A stretch of DNA of 64,000 nucleotides from Bacillota bacterium (GCA_023416585.1 JAEZHM010000081.1:62001-126000); one strand, 5' to 3'. Positions 26,277 to 35,115 are shown, counted from the stretch's first letter. The notes: generated by a model not told the origin, from the sequence alone. Numbers and translations: made by a program.

Positions 26277-26627
26277 TCAAGCGTTTTTCGCCAGTTCCAC
26301 AAGCTGGGCAAATCCCTTGGCGTCGTTGACAGCCAGGTCGGCCAGCATCTTGCGGTTGACTTCCACATTCTTCTTCTTAAGTCCGGAGATGAAGGTGGAA
26401 TAGCTCATGCCGCTAAGCCTTGCCGCGGCGTTGATACGGGTGATCCACAGGCGGCGGAAGTCGCGCTTGCGCAGCTTGCGGCCGGTGAAGGCATAGCGCA
26501 GGGAACGGGCGACCTGTTCACTTGCGGCATGGTATTGCTTGGATTTGGCGCCAAAATAACCTTTGGCCAGTTTCAGCACTTTACGGCGATTTTTCAGGGA
26601 GCTGACAGCCCTTTTAATACGTGCCAT
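26277..26627 (-). CDS. rplT: 50S ribosomal protein L20
   Basis: 116 residues, standard length. Signature VARSLRYAFTGRKLRKRDFRRLWITRIN is distributed over residues 45-75. Early assembly protein of the large subunit. It likely also represses its own operon through the infC leader, as in other Firmicutes. AAGGAGG precedes the ATG. Last gene of infC-rpmI-rplT. Confidence 0.98.
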   Translation of the reverse strand: MARIKRAVSSLKNRRKVLKLAKGYFGAKSKQYHAASEQVARSLRYAFTGRKLRKRDFRRLWITRINAAARLSGMSYSTFISGLKKKNVEVNRKMLADLAVNDAKGFAQLVELAKNA

Positions 26628-26654
26628 GGTTTTTCCTCCTTCAGCCGGGACGGC

Positions 26655-26855
26655 TTATTTGTACGGCAGCAGAATTTTGATGGTGCGGGCCTCCGCCTGG
26701 TTGTCTACGACGCCGGCTGCGCGCAGGTGGCGGGTGCGCTTGGTGGCTTTCAGATGCACCTGATGGTTGGCGTTCTGCTGTTTATGCCGCACGATACCGT
26801 TCTTGGTGATGGAGAAACGCTTAGCGGCGCCACGATGGGATTTTTGCTTGGGCAT
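26655..26855 (-). CDS. rpmI: 50S ribosomal protein L35
   Basis: 66 residues, basic, starting MPKQKSHRGAAKRF at the ATG with GAGGA upstream; the frame extends six codons further without a site. KNGIVRHKQQNANHQ and KRTRHLRAAGVV are family-typical. Lies 27 nt upstream of rplT. Confidence 0.97.
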   Translation of the reverse strand: MPKQKSHRGAAKRFSITKNGIVRHKQQNANHQVHLKATKRTRHLRAAGVVDNQAEARTIKILLPYK

Positions 26856-27023
26856 GGTGATCCTCCTCTCCAAAGGTTTATACTAATGAAAAACGTTATT
26901 GCATCCAAAACTGCGTGCACCTTCGCACTAGGCCGGGCATCGGAACGGCGTTGCTTAAGCAGGTTACAGTCCCTAATAATTGCGAAAGTTCTGCAGCGGC
27001 GACGCGATAAGGTTTTGAATTAG

Positions 27024-27632
27024 CTATTGCGGATTTGCTTGGGAATTTGCTGCACCGGCGGATTGCTGGGCGGCTGTGGCGCGGGCCTTGGCGCTGCGCT
27101 CGGCAAAGCTCTCCTTCTCCGCCTTGGGTGCCAGGATCATAATCATGTGGCGGCCATCCAGCAAGGGGCGGCGTTCCACTGTACAATAATCCTTGGTGCG
27201 CTCTACGAAATCATTCATGACCTTCATGCCGATTTCGGAATGGCTGATTTGGCGGCCACGGAAGCGGATCGACACTTTCACCTTATCCCCTTCCTCCAGG
27301 AAGCGAATGGCGCTTTTCGCCTTGGTCTGCACATCGTTTTCCTCGATGGTGGCAGACAGCTGCACCTCCTTCAGGGAGACGATCTTTTGATTTTTGCGAA
27401 GCTCGCGCTCGCGTTTGGCCTGCTCAAAGCGGTGCTTGTCGTAGTCGATAAGCTTGCATACGGGCGGCTGCGCATTGGGAACGATCTTCACCAGATCCAA
27501 CTGCGCTTCCTCCGCCAGTTCCAGCGCCCTGCGAGTGGGCATGATGCCCAGCTGCCCGCCGTTCTGGTCGATCAGGCGTACTTCCTTGTCGCGAATCTCC
27601 TCATTGATCATCAGTTCTGTGTCGATGTCCAT
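27024..27632 (-). CDS. infC: Translation initiation factor IF-3
   Basis: 202 residues. N-terminal domain MINEEIRDKEVRLIDQNG, lysine-rich linker, C-terminal domain with VKVSIRFRGRQISH and VERRPLLDGRHM. An Ala/Gln-rich tail of about 25 residues exceeds the usual 170-180 length. It prevents subunit joining and proofreads the initiator tRNA. The ATG is only 3 nt after GGAGG, whereas ATC two codons on is 9 nt away; infC in many bacteria uses a rare AUU/AUC/AUA start, so the true start may be that ATC. Stop is TAG. The 168-nt gap to rpmI shows no further gene. Confidence 0.97.
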   Translation of the reverse strand: MDIDTELMINEEIRDKEVRLIDQNGGQLGIMPTRRALELAEEAQLDLVKIVPNAQPPVCKLIDYDKHRFEQAKRERELRKNQKIVSLKEVQLSATIEENDVQTKAKSAIRFLEEGDKVKVSIRFRGRQISHSEIGMKVMNDFVERTKDYCTVERRPLLDGRHMIMILAPKAEKESFAERSAKARATAAQQSAGAANSQANPQ

Positions 27633-27659
27633 ACACCTCCATTTTATTTGTCCATATGA

Positions 27660-27711
27660 GCCGCTTTGTCAACTGAGCGCACAAAAAAGCGGCGGGGAAA
27701 CCACCCGCCGC
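27660..27711 (-). promoter_or_regulatory. infC leader attenuator (L20-leader-like)
   Basis: In the roughly 170-nt leader: stem GCGGCGGG/CCCGCCGC (27689-27711) followed by six T (27683-27688), an intrinsic terminator. Downstream AAAGCGGC (27660-27667) is complementary to GCCGCTTT of the terminator arm plus T-run, so a competing pairing exists. This fits L20-mediated attenuation known in Bacillus; L20 binding itself is inferred. Confidence 0.65.
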
Positions 27712-27808
27712 AAAGTACATACGATTCATGCATGTATCCATTGCCATGACCCATGCAAAAGCGTTTCGCAGGGTGAGAAGCGGGCAGCTTCTTCTTTGTG
27801 CATAGGTT

Positions 27809-27837
27809 AGTATACCAAAGGTTTGTGGATACGTCAA
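27809..27837 (-). promoter_or_regulatory. infC operon SigA-type promoter
   Basis: -35 TTGACG at 27832-27837, 17-bp spacer, -10 TATACT at 27809-27814. Confidence 0.75.
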
Positions 27838-27892
27838 GACCTGAAGCATATTTTTTGGAACGGCTCGCAGCAAAATAAATTTGATGCAATTA

Positions 27893-28486
27893 TCATGATT
27901 GCTTTGATTCCGCCATCAAAAGCATCGGCTGAATCTGCATGCCTGCCAAGGCGGAGGCGATGGTTTGCGGGATTTTATCAAAGTGGGCCACCAGCGAACG
28001 GGGCTTGTTGTAGGGGTCATCCTGGCCGTAGGGCACAAAGTAGAAATTGTCCATGGCCAGAAGTCTGCCGATGTTGGCCGCGCTCATGGACAGGGCGTCG
28101 TTGGTGGATATGGCGATCACCAGGGGCCGGCCGTTTCGCAAATGTGACTTGGCGCCAAGAAGCGCCGGTGTATCATAGATGCAGTTGGCCAGCTTGCCAA
28201 GGCTGTTGCCCGTAGCAGGAGCCAGTACGTAAACATCCGTCATCTTTTTGGGGCCTAGTGGCTCTACCTCATGCAGTGTAGTGAGCGGCTTTTTCCCCGT
28301 GATCTCTTCCAATTTTTCATGAATTTGAGCCGGTGAAAAGAAGCGGTTTTCCTCCCGGCCCGCGTTATAGGAGAGGATAGGAATCACGTCATACCCCCTG
28401 TTTACCAGTTCCTGCATTTGCTCAAAAACTTTTTCGAAGGTGCAAAATGAGCCCGTTAAGGCAAAGCCTACGCGGGTACTGTTCAC
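27893..28486 (-). CDS. spoVFB: Dipicolinate synthase subunit B
   Basis: 197 residues. Flavoprotein (UbiX/Dfp-like) fold: RVGFALTGSFCTFEKVF at the N-terminus, VLAPATGNSLGKLANCIYDT in the middle. With DpaA it makes dipicolinate from dihydrodipicolinate in the mother cell; dipicolinate goes to the spore core. The GTG at 28486 with AAGGAG 8 nt upstream is preferred; the frame's earlier GTG overlaps that ribosome site. Gap to dpaA is 5 nt. Indicates a spore former. Confidence 0.95.
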   Translation of the reverse strand: MNSTRVGFALTGSFCTFEKVFEQMQELVNRGYDVIPILSYNAGREENRFFSPAQIHEKLEEITGKKPLTTLHEVEPLGPKKMTDVYVLAPATGNSLGKLANCIYDTPALLGAKSHLRNGRPLVIAISTNDALSMSAANIGRLLAMDNFYFVPYGQDDPYNKPRSLVAHFDKIPQTIASALAGMQIQPMLLMAESKQS

Positions 28487-28491
28487 ATGAA

Positions 28492-29316
28492 TCACTCCTT
28501 CGTGTGTGCCTCAAAGTAGTCATAAAGCAGCCGGGCCGCCGTAAGCGGCGAATACTTGCCGGGGATGCCCCCCTCCCGCCAGGCATTTATGCCGTGGCGC
28601 TTAGCTGCTTCCAAATCGATGCCATAGGGCGCACTGGCCAGGTCGATGGCCAATGCATGGGTTGGCAGGGCAGCCATCACGGCTTCACCCGCTACCATGG
28701 CCGGCGCGGTGTTAAACAGGATGTCGGCTTCCCTGGCCGCAATGGGCAGCGCCTCCATGGGCACGGGAACACAGCCCATATCTGCTGCCTGTTTTAGGGC
28801 TTCCTCCCGGCGGGCAGCCATGAACACTTTGGCACCGACTCCGATCAGCATCCGGGCCAATTCTTTTCCTATGCGGCCCGGGCCTATGATCAGGCAGGTG
28901 CTTGTGCATATGGTGTAGTTAGCCTTTTGCATGGCGGCATAGATGGCCCCTTCCGCCGAAGGCATGGCGTTTTGCTCCTCAAAGCTCGGGTCGGAACTGG
29001 GGAGAAGCAATCGCCAATCCTTTTGGGAGGCGGTGTGGGCAAGCTCCTCGTCCAGCGCACCCGACATAGCAAAAACGCCTTCCCCGATCAGGGAAGCCAC
29101 CTCATGTACCGGAATGGGCCGTTTTCCCAAAGGAGCTGAGATGAACCCATCTCTGCTGGCCCTGGGGAACGGCAGTACCACCGCCTGGGCTCGTGTCAGC
29201 GCTTTGGGTGCATCATCACCGCCCTGGCCCCATGTATCGGTTTCATAGCCTTTTTTTTGAAATAGCTCCGCCAAAAGGTGCAGGCGCTCATCGCCGCCCA
29301 CCACGCAAACACGCAT
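28492..29316 (-). CDS. spoVFA: Dipicolinate synthase subunit A
   Basis: 274 residues. N-terminal dipicolinate-synthase domain starting MRVCVVGGDERLHLLAELF, then an NAD(P)-binding Rossmann domain with CLIIGPGRIGKELARMLIGV. Partner of the B subunit encoded just downstream. GGAGG is 8 nt before the ATG. A SigK-like promoter lies at 29345-29373, consistent with mother-cell expression. Confidence 0.95.
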   Translation of the reverse strand: MRVCVVGGDERLHLLAELFQKKGYETDTWGQGGDDAPKALTRAQAVVLPFPRASRDGFISAPLGKRPIPVHEVASLIGEGVFAMSGALDEELAHTASQKDWRLLLPSSDPSFEEQNAMPSAEGAIYAAMQKANYTICTSTCLIIGPGRIGKELARMLIGVGAKVFMAARREEALKQAADMGCVPVPMEALPIAAREADILFNTAPAMVAGEAVMAALPTHALAIDLASAPYGIDLEAAKRHGINAWREGGIPGKYSPLTAARLLYDYFEAHTKE

Positions 29317-29344
29317 CCTGTTTTCCTCCCTTACGCATTATGCT

Positions 29345-29373
29345 TTATCTTATGCCTGGCAGGGGGGAGGGTG
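29345..29373 (-). promoter_or_regulatory. Putative SigK promoter of dpaAB
   Basis: -10 CATAAGATAA (CATAnnnTA form) at 29345-29354 and -35 CACC at 29370-29373, separated by 15 bp; no SigA match nearby. Bacillus spoVF is SigK-dependent. Confidence 0.5.
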
Positions 29374-29436
29374 CGGAGACCGGAGATGGAAGGTTGGAAA
29401 ACCAATTGGAAATATGAGGTAGACAAGGAAAGTGAA

Positions 29437-29991
29437 ATGCTATACACTGAGCATATGTATAAGGTGTCTGGAAGTGATTTTTTGAAAAGGTCAATCATAT
29501 TGTTTCCGTGTTTTTATAACGTGGACGCGATTCAAAGGATAAGAGAAAAGTATGACCCGTTGGCAAATTGTATTGCGCCGCATATTACCGTCGTTTTTCC
29601 GTTTGAGAGTAATCTGAAAACAGATGTTCTTGAATCGCATATTTCTGATGCTTTGAATGGTGTTAAGAAGTTTTGCGTTCATTTAAAGGGTATTACAGGG
29701 GACTTCAGGGACGGATATCTGTTTTTGAATGTAAAGAAGGGAAATGATCAGATCATTGCATTGCACGACAAGCTATACGGCGGAATATTGCAGAAATTTT
29801 TATATAAGAAGGCAACTTGTTGCCCTCACTTGACTGTAGGGAAACTGAATGATGCAGCGGAGTTTGACAAAGCCATTCTAGAACTTGGTTCTAGCGTTGA
29901 AAGCTTTGAAACGATGATAGATAAAGTATATGTAGAAAATATTGACAGGAACGGAAATTCCGTTATTGAATGCTCGCTTGATCTGGAGTAA
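29437..29991 (+). CDS. 2H phosphoesterase / 2'-5' RNA ligase-like protein
   Basis: 184 residues from the ATG at 29437 (AAGGA upstream); the frame opens about 53 codons earlier without support. Two HxT motifs of the 2H superfamily are intact: APHITVVFPF near residue 45 and CCPHLTVGK near residue 130. Family members hydrolyse cyclic or 2'-5' phosphodiester bonds in RNA or small nucleotides. Codon use is more AT-rich than in the carbohydrate loci. Followed by an acetyltransferase gene in the same direction. Confidence 0.8.
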   Translation: MLYTEHMYKVSGSDFLKRSIILFPCFYNVDAIQRIREKYDPLANCIAPHITVVFPFESNLKTDVLESHISDALNGVKKFCVHLKGITGDFRDGYLFLNVKKGNDQIIALHDKLYGGILQKFLYKKATCCPHLTVGKLNDAAEFDKAILELGSSVESFETMIDKVYVENIDRNGNSVIECSLDLE

Positions 29992-30055
29992 ATCTTGTCA
30001 GTATGTATGAAAAATATGTGGTGTTACAATTATGTATGGCTGGAGGAAGGAAACA

Positions 30056-30754
30056 TTGCATAGCGCACTGGAACTAATGGAGATGCAGGCAAAGGCCCTT
30101 TTTACATATGATGAGAATAGCTTTATCCATGAAATAAACGATATGTATCATGCTCCGGCACCGCGTTTTTTTCTGGGCTGTACAGAGGAAGGTAATGTGA
30201 TTCGTTTTCGTTTTAATTTGCCGGAAGGCATTATTAAAAGTCTGAAGGATTTGGTTACTGCCGAACCAAGGCATGACAGTTTACAGATAGATACAGTTCT
30301 TCTGAAGAAAATACAGGGAATACTTCGTGAGCATCAGGAAATACAAAAAATATATGAAGGCCCCGCATACAGCCTGCCCCGGCCAATGGCATTGCCAAGC
30401 GGTGTGGTGAAAATCACCGCAGACAATGCATACCTTCTGAAAAACAGTTTTGATTATATGCTGACGGAGTTGCCATATTGGGAACCGTGTTTTGTAAAGT
30501 TTGTGGAAGGGAACGCTGCGTCTATTTGTTTCAGTGCGCGCATTGCCGATGCATCCCATGAGGCGGGTGTTGAAACACTGCCCCGCTATCGTGGAAACGG
30601 ATATGCCGCCGAAGTGGCTGCGGTTTGGGCATCGGCCATTTATGATATGGGCCGGATCCCCACATACAGCACCTCATGGGAAAATACAGCATCACAGACT
30701 GTGGCAAGAAAGTTGAGATGCAATTTATACGGTACTGACCTATCCATATATTGA
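30056..30754 (+). CDS. GNAT-family acetyltransferase
   Basis: About 232 residues. The C-terminal third has a GNAT core, GVETLPRYRGNGYAAEVAAV, then WENTASQTVARKLRC, as in the GNAT_acetyltr_2 group. GGAGGAAGG ends before a TTG at 30056; an in-frame ATG at 30032 has no ribosome site, so the TTG is preferred, though not certain. Substrate unknown. Ends 14 nt before the converging Nudix gene. Confidence 0.75.
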   Translation: MHSALELMEMQAKALFTYDENSFIHEINDMYHAPAPRFFLGCTEEGNVIRFRFNLPEGIIKSLKDLVTAEPRHDSLQIDTVLLKKIQGILREHQEIQKIYEGPAYSLPRPMALPSGVVKITADNAYLLKNSFDYMLTELPYWEPCFVKFVEGNAASICFSARIADASHEAGVETLPRYRGNGYAAEVAAVWASAIYDMGRIPTYSTSWENTASQTVARKLRCNLYGTDLSIY

Positions 30755-30767
30755 AACAGTGAGATGT

Positions 30768-31178
30768 TCACTCATCCAGAACGCGGCTCATTTTTACCTG
30801 CTCCAGCATGTGACCGATGTTTCCTTCACCCGCGAATAGATTAAGATCAAAAAAGTTCTGCTCAAGGCTGGACCAGTACAGTTCATTTTCATCCCCGGAT
30901 ACGGCCATGTCCCGTTTCAGCTTGCCGGCATACACTTCCACATAGCAATTTTGGTAATAGTACGTAAAGTCCATCAGGTGATGGAGGATAATATCTTCTT
31001 TTGTGATACCGGTTTCCTCATTCAATTCCCTGTATGCCGCATCAATACCTGGCTCGTCCGGTTCGATTTTCCCGCCGACAAGATTGTTCATGCCTTTATA
31101 GGGGTCTTTCAGACGCTTGCACATAAGCAGGCGGGTTTTGTCTTGGCTGTATGCCATGATGATGTTATAGCCTTGCAT
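30768..31178 (-). CDS. Nudix hydrolase
   Basis: 136 residues from the ATG at 31178 (AAGGAGG upstream). Complete Nudix box: GGKIEPDEPG followed by REL and NEETGI (GX5EX7REUXEEXGU), binding Mg2+ and cleaving a nucleoside diphosphate-linked substrate. Resembles MutT/8-oxo-dGTP phosphatases; substrate not determined. Confidence 0.88.
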   Translation of the reverse strand: MQGYNIIMAYSQDKTRLLMCKRLKDPYKGMNNLVGGKIEPDEPGIDAAYRELNEETGITKEDIILHHLMDFTYYYQNCYVEVYAGKLKRDMAVSGDENELYWSSLEQNFFDLNLFAGEGNIGHMLEQVKMSRVLDE

Positions 31179-31247
31179 ATAAATTCCTCCTTGCTCACGG
31201 ACAAGCAATTCGCCTTGAGCCTTTAAAATCCTTTGAAGGAAAAGAAA

Positions 31248-31272
31248 CGGAGGATGAGCGAATCATCCTCCG
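31248..31272 (-). terminator. Terminator after GH65 gene
   Basis: Perfect 10-bp stem CGGAGGATGA/TCATCCTCCG with a 5-nt loop, then TTTCTTTTCC on the minus strand. Confidence 0.75.
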
Positions 31273-31290
31273 CAGGTTGTAATGAACCAA

Positions 31291-33555
31291 TCATTGGGGA
31301 AAGGGCAAAAACACTTCCTTTTCCACTGTCACGCTTTGACCGTACAGCGTAAGCGAAAGAGGATCCCCTTCCAGAAGAGTAAGGGTGGTTCCCTTTTCAT
31401 CCACAGTCACCCGCAGCAGCCTGCCCCGGTAGTTCACGTTAAAGGCATAGCCCTGCCAGCAATCCGGAAGGAATGGAGCAAAGGACAACCCCTGCGCGGT
31501 GCGCATGCCCGCAAAGCCATGGGCGATGGAGAGCCAGCTTCCCGCCATGCTGGTTACATGCAATCCATCTTCCGTGTCGTGGTTGATGTTGTCCAGATCC
31601 AGCCTGGCGGTACGGTGATACATTTCCACCGCCTTATCCGGATAGCCGGTCTCCGCCGCGATGATGCTGTGCACGCAGGGGGACAGGCTGCTTTCGTGCA
31701 CGGTGAGAGGTTCGTAAAAATCAAAGTTCCGCTTCTTCGTATCTTTGTCGTACAGATGGCCAAGGAAATACAGCCCCTGGAGCACATCAGCCTGCTTTAA
31801 GAAGCAGGAGCGAAGGATACGGTCCCAGGACCAGTGCTGGTTGATGGGCCGATCCTGTGGATCGATGTCAGCCGCGGGGCGTATATCTTTGTCCAGGAAG
31901 GTGTCATGCTGCACGAAGATGCCTAAGGTTGCATCCTCGGGATAGTACATATTCTTGGAGACATCCCGCATGCTTTTGAGTTCTTCCTCCGTGAGGCCGG
32001 CTTCCTTCACCCGGGCCGGTGTGGCCATCTGGGCGGCCTCCAGCAGATAATCAAGGCACCAGGCGGCAATACGGTTGGTGTACCAGTTGTTGCTCACATT
32101 GTTTTCGTACTCATTGGGGCCGGTGACACCATGGATCATATACTTTCCTGCCCGTGGGGAAAAATGCACGCGACTAAGCCAGAACTTGCCGATGCCGGCT
32201 AGAACTTCTAAACCTTCGTTCTTCAGATATTCCGTGTCCCCGGTGAAGGTAACATAGTCGAAGATAGCATGGGCGATAGCCCCGTTGCGGTGGATCTCTT
32301 CAAAGGTGATCTCCCACTCATTGTGGCACTCGATGCCGGTGAAGGTGACCATGGGGTAAAGTGCGCCACAAAGCCCCTGCTGCCTGGCATTGAAGTAAGC
32401 GCCGGGAAGCTGCTTGTGCCTATAGAGCAGCAGCTGACGCGCCACTTTATCCCCGGCCACCGCCATATATACCGGAAAGCAATAGGCCTCCGTATCCCAG
32501 TAGGTGGCTCCGCCATACTTTTCGCCGGTAAAGCCTTTGGGGCCGATGTTCAGGCGTTCATCCTCCCCGGAATAAGTGGACAGCAAATGGAACAGATTGA
32601 AGCGGATACCTTGCTGGGCTGCGTCGTCGCCAACAATGTGCACATCCGCCATCTCCCAGCGGCGTTTCCAGCCGGCTTCATGGGCGGAAAGAGCAGCATC
32701 ATATCCCTCCTGAACGGCCTTTTCCGTAAGGGTTAGGGCCAGGGGCAGCAGCTTTTCCTCTTCATGGTCACGGCTGGTGACCACCAGGGAGAATTTGTCC
32801 AGCGATACTGCCTCCCCGGCAGCGGCCTTTGCACCGTATACCGCCTGGCAGCGGCCCTTTTTCGTTTCTTGCCTTGCCGGCGTCAGATGGGGAGCATGAA
32901 TGCCCATAGCGGCGGCCACGGTAAACCTTGGCGCCCCAAATGGATTTTCCTTTGTTTTGGTGAGCAGCCCCAAAACCTTGCCCTGCTGTTTTTCCTCCAG
33001 CATGTCCCAGAAGGTTTCATCATAGTTGGCGTCCAGATTCCTGACATTGCCGTCAAGATATGGTTTTAAGGCGATATGGGCCGGGAAGGAAGGCGTGACC
33101 GTATAGCGGATGGCCAGCAGTTCCTTCTTTGCCACGGACACAAACCGCTGGCTTTCTATGCGTACGGTGCCCTTCTCCATTTCTACAAGAGCCACACGGT
33201 GGAGAACGCCGCGCTGCATATCCACTTCCCGCAGGAATTTCACTACGGGATAGCGGTTTAAATCAAGCGGCTCGCCGTCCACCGCCACATCAATGCCGAT
33301 GAGGTTTACCGCGTTGATCACTTTGCCGAAATACTGGGGATAGCCATTTTTCCACCAGCCTACCCTGGTTTTGTCGGGGAACCAGACGCCGCCCAAATAT
33401 GTACCCCGGTGGGTGTCGCCGGAATATTGCTCCTCAAAGTTTCCCCGAAGCCCCATGTATCCGTTGCCAAGGGAACAGAGGCTTTCCCCCAGCCGCATAT
33501 TTTCCGGGTCCCACTTTTGCTCCACCACATGCCAGGGATGCACAATAAAGCTCAT
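31291..33555 (-). CDS. GH65 disaccharide phosphorylase, probably maltose phosphorylase
   Basis: 754 residues, full GH65 length. N-terminal beta-sandwich (SLCSLGNGYMGLRGNFEE), linker helices, alpha/alpha barrel with GGATYWDTEAY and ECHNEWEITFEEIHRNGAI, which holds the general-acid Glu; C-terminal beta-sheet domain. The enzyme would convert maltose (or a related alpha-glucoside) plus phosphate to beta-glucose 1-phosphate and glucose. No signal peptide. Trehalose phosphorylases share the loop, so maltose is likely, not proven. The usual beta-phosphoglucomutase partner is absent here. Own promoter with a CAAACGTTTG operator. Confidence 0.9.
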   Translation of the reverse strand: MSFIVHPWHVVEQKWDPENMRLGESLCSLGNGYMGLRGNFEEQYSGDTHRGTYLGGVWFPDKTRVGWWKNGYPQYFGKVINAVNLIGIDVAVDGEPLDLNRYPVVKFLREVDMQRGVLHRVALVEMEKGTVRIESQRFVSVAKKELLAIRYTVTPSFPAHIALKPYLDGNVRNLDANYDETFWDMLEEKQQGKVLGLLTKTKENPFGAPRFTVAAAMGIHAPHLTPARQETKKGRCQAVYGAKAAAGEAVSLDKFSLVVTSRDHEEEKLLPLALTLTEKAVQEGYDAALSAHEAGWKRRWEMADVHIVGDDAAQQGIRFNLFHLLSTYSGEDERLNIGPKGFTGEKYGGATYWDTEAYCFPVYMAVAGDKVARQLLLYRHKQLPGAYFNARQQGLCGALYPMVTFTGIECHNEWEITFEEIHRNGAIAHAIFDYVTFTGDTEYLKNEGLEVLAGIGKFWLSRVHFSPRAGKYMIHGVTGPNEYENNVSNNWYTNRIAAWCLDYLLEAAQMATPARVKEAGLTEEELKSMRDVSKNMYYPEDATLGIFVQHDTFLDKDIRPAADIDPQDRPINQHWSWDRILRSCFLKQADVLQGLYFLGHLYDKDTKKRNFDFYEPLTVHESSLSPCVHSIIAAETGYPDKAVEMYHRTARLDLDNINHDTEDGLHVTSMAGSWLSIAHGFAGMRTAQGLSFAPFLPDCWQGYAFNVNYRGRLLRVTVDEKGTTLTLLEGDPLSLTLYGQSVTVEKEVFLPFPQ

Positions 33556-33578
33556 GCGTCCTTCTCCTTTACAATATG

Positions 33579-33588
33579 CAAACGTTTG
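33579..33588. promoter_or_regulatory. LacI-type palindrome before GH65
   Basis: CAAACGTTTG, perfect with the central CG typical of LacI-family operators, between the predicted start of transcription and the ribosome site. Confidence 0.55.
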
Positions 33589-33603
33589 AATCTTTTGGAA
33601 CGC

Positions 33604-33632
33604 ATCATAAACCAGGAGCCTTGTATTGTCAA
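33604..33632 (-). promoter_or_regulatory. GH65 SigA-type promoter
   Basis: -35 TTGACA at 33627-33632, 17-bp spacer, -10 TATGAT at 33604-33609. Confidence 0.75.
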
Positions 33633-33689
33633 GGCGGCCCTTTAAACGATCACATTCACCGATATGAAAATATTACCATGGCACAATGC

Positions 33690-34964
33690 TTATGTCAATT
33701 TATTCTTGTCTTCGCTTTTCCAGCGCTGGATTTCTTCCTCTATAATATCAGCTGCGATTTTCGTACCGTTTTCTTCCCGAAGGCGCATGCCCAGTTCCTT
33801 GGCGGCTACGCTGTAGGATTTGGTTTGCGTCAGGTCAATCAGAGCCTTTGACAGCCGTTCCACAGTCAGGAACTCCCGGCGGATGGGCTTGGGTCCCAGC
33901 CCTAGCACTCGCACCCGCATACCCCAGAAGGGCTGGTCGCCCCCGAAGGGAATCACCAGGGTGGGCTTGCCTGCTTTCAGGCCCGAAGCCGTGGTACCTG
34001 CACCGCCGTGGTGCACAACTGCCGCCACCTGCTCAAACAGCCATTCGTGAGGGATGAAGTCCGCCACATAAACGCGGCTGGAAGGGGCCGTTATCTCCGC
34101 GCCGCCCCAGCCTTTTTGCAGAATGACACGTATTCCTGCCTGCTCTACCGCCTCCAATACAATGGAGAGCGTTTTGCCCATATCTCCCGAAACCATGGAA
34201 CCAAACCCGATGAACACAGGCTTTTCCCCGGCGGCAAGGAATGCGGATAGTTCCGGGCCCGGCCTGTAATCCGGAGTATTCGGATCCATCCAGAATCCCG
34301 TCATGTGTATGTGCTCGTTCCAGGAAAGAGGACGCGGCATCATCAACGGGCTTACAGCGTACAGCACCGGGATTTGATGGCCGTTCACCGTGTAGTCTGG
34401 CCTTGGGCGAATCTTGCGAACCCGCATGCCCTGCTCCTTGCGCCAGCCGGTCAAATATCTATGCTCCAGGGAGTTGATCAGAAGGTAACCGACCTTGTAG
34501 GTCATTTTGTTCCAGGCCTTGCCTGCCTTCAAACCCGGTGCGGAAGATATAGGTACCACATCGTTATAATCCATGGGATAGTACTGCGTCTGAATGCAGG
34601 GAACATTATTTTTTTCTGCAATAGAGTACATACTGGATCCAAAAAAGGTGGTGATGATGGCCTCTGTGTTTTTACAGGACTCCTGCATGTTTGTAAGCAG
34701 GGGGCCTGCCACATCCCGGATGGCATTTTGCACTTTCTGCAGGTATGTGATGCCGTTGGTGCCGGGCTTCATAATGCTGGCCATAAACTTTACCACATCG
34801 CCGGCCAGAGGATAAAAATCAAGCCCCGCAACCTTGACCATATTCTCAAAGGGGCTGAAGGCAGCGATCCTGACTTTATGGCCGCGTCTGTTAAGCTCCT
34901 GACCCAGGATTATATAGGGCCTCACATCGCCAGTCGAACCGATGCTGATCATGGTTAAGCGCAT
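33690..34964 (-). CDS. GT1 (UGT-like) glycosyltransferase
   Basis: 424 residues with GT-B fold. N-terminal MISIGSTGDVRPYIILGQEL (sterol-glucosyltransferase/GT28-like acceptor domain); C-terminal donor site VVHHGGAGTTASGLKAGKPT followed by IPFGGDQPFWG. Probably transfers a hexose from UDP-sugar to a lipid or small hydrophobic acceptor at the membrane face. Acceptor unknown. Divergent from rpiB with back-to-back promoters. Confidence 0.85.
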   Translation of the reverse strand: MRLTMISIGSTGDVRPYIILGQELNRRGHKVRIAAFSPFENMVKVAGLDFYPLAGDVVKFMASIMKPGTNGITYLQKVQNAIRDVAGPLLTNMQESCKNTEAIITTFFGSSMYSIAEKNNVPCIQTQYYPMDYNDVVPISSAPGLKAGKAWNKMTYKVGYLLINSLEHRYLTGWRKEQGMRVRKIRPRPDYTVNGHQIPVLYAVSPLMMPRPLSWNEHIHMTGFWMDPNTPDYRPGPELSAFLAAGEKPVFIGFGSMVSGDMGKTLSIVLEAVEQAGIRVILQKGWGGAEITAPSSRVYVADFIPHEWLFEQVAAVVHHGGAGTTASGLKAGKPTLVIPFGGDQPFWGMRVRVLGLGPKPIRREFLTVERLSKALIDLTQTKSYSVAAKELGMRLREENGTKIAADIIEEEIQRWKSEDKNKLT

Positions 34965-35034
34965 GATGTTCCCTCCAGCATGCAGCGTTGAATTTTCTTA
35001 AAAACGGGTCGTGCGGCCCGGTGCTTTTCATCTC

Positions 35035-35063
35035 AGTATACTTCAGGATGCCCGGGAATGCAA
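35035..35063 (-). promoter_or_regulatory. Promoter of the GT1 gene
   Basis: -35 TTGCAT at 35058-35063, 17-bp spacer, -10 TATACT at 35035-35040. Confidence 0.6.
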
Positions 35064-35086
35064 TAAGTCATGAACTTCAGCTTTCG

Positions 35087-35115
35087 TTGACATCGCTTCC
35101 CGACGGCCTTATACT
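35087..35115 (+). promoter_or_regulatory. rpiB SigA-type promoter
   Basis: -35 TTGACA at 35087-35092, 17-bp spacer, -10 TATACT at 35110-35115. Confidence 0.75.
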
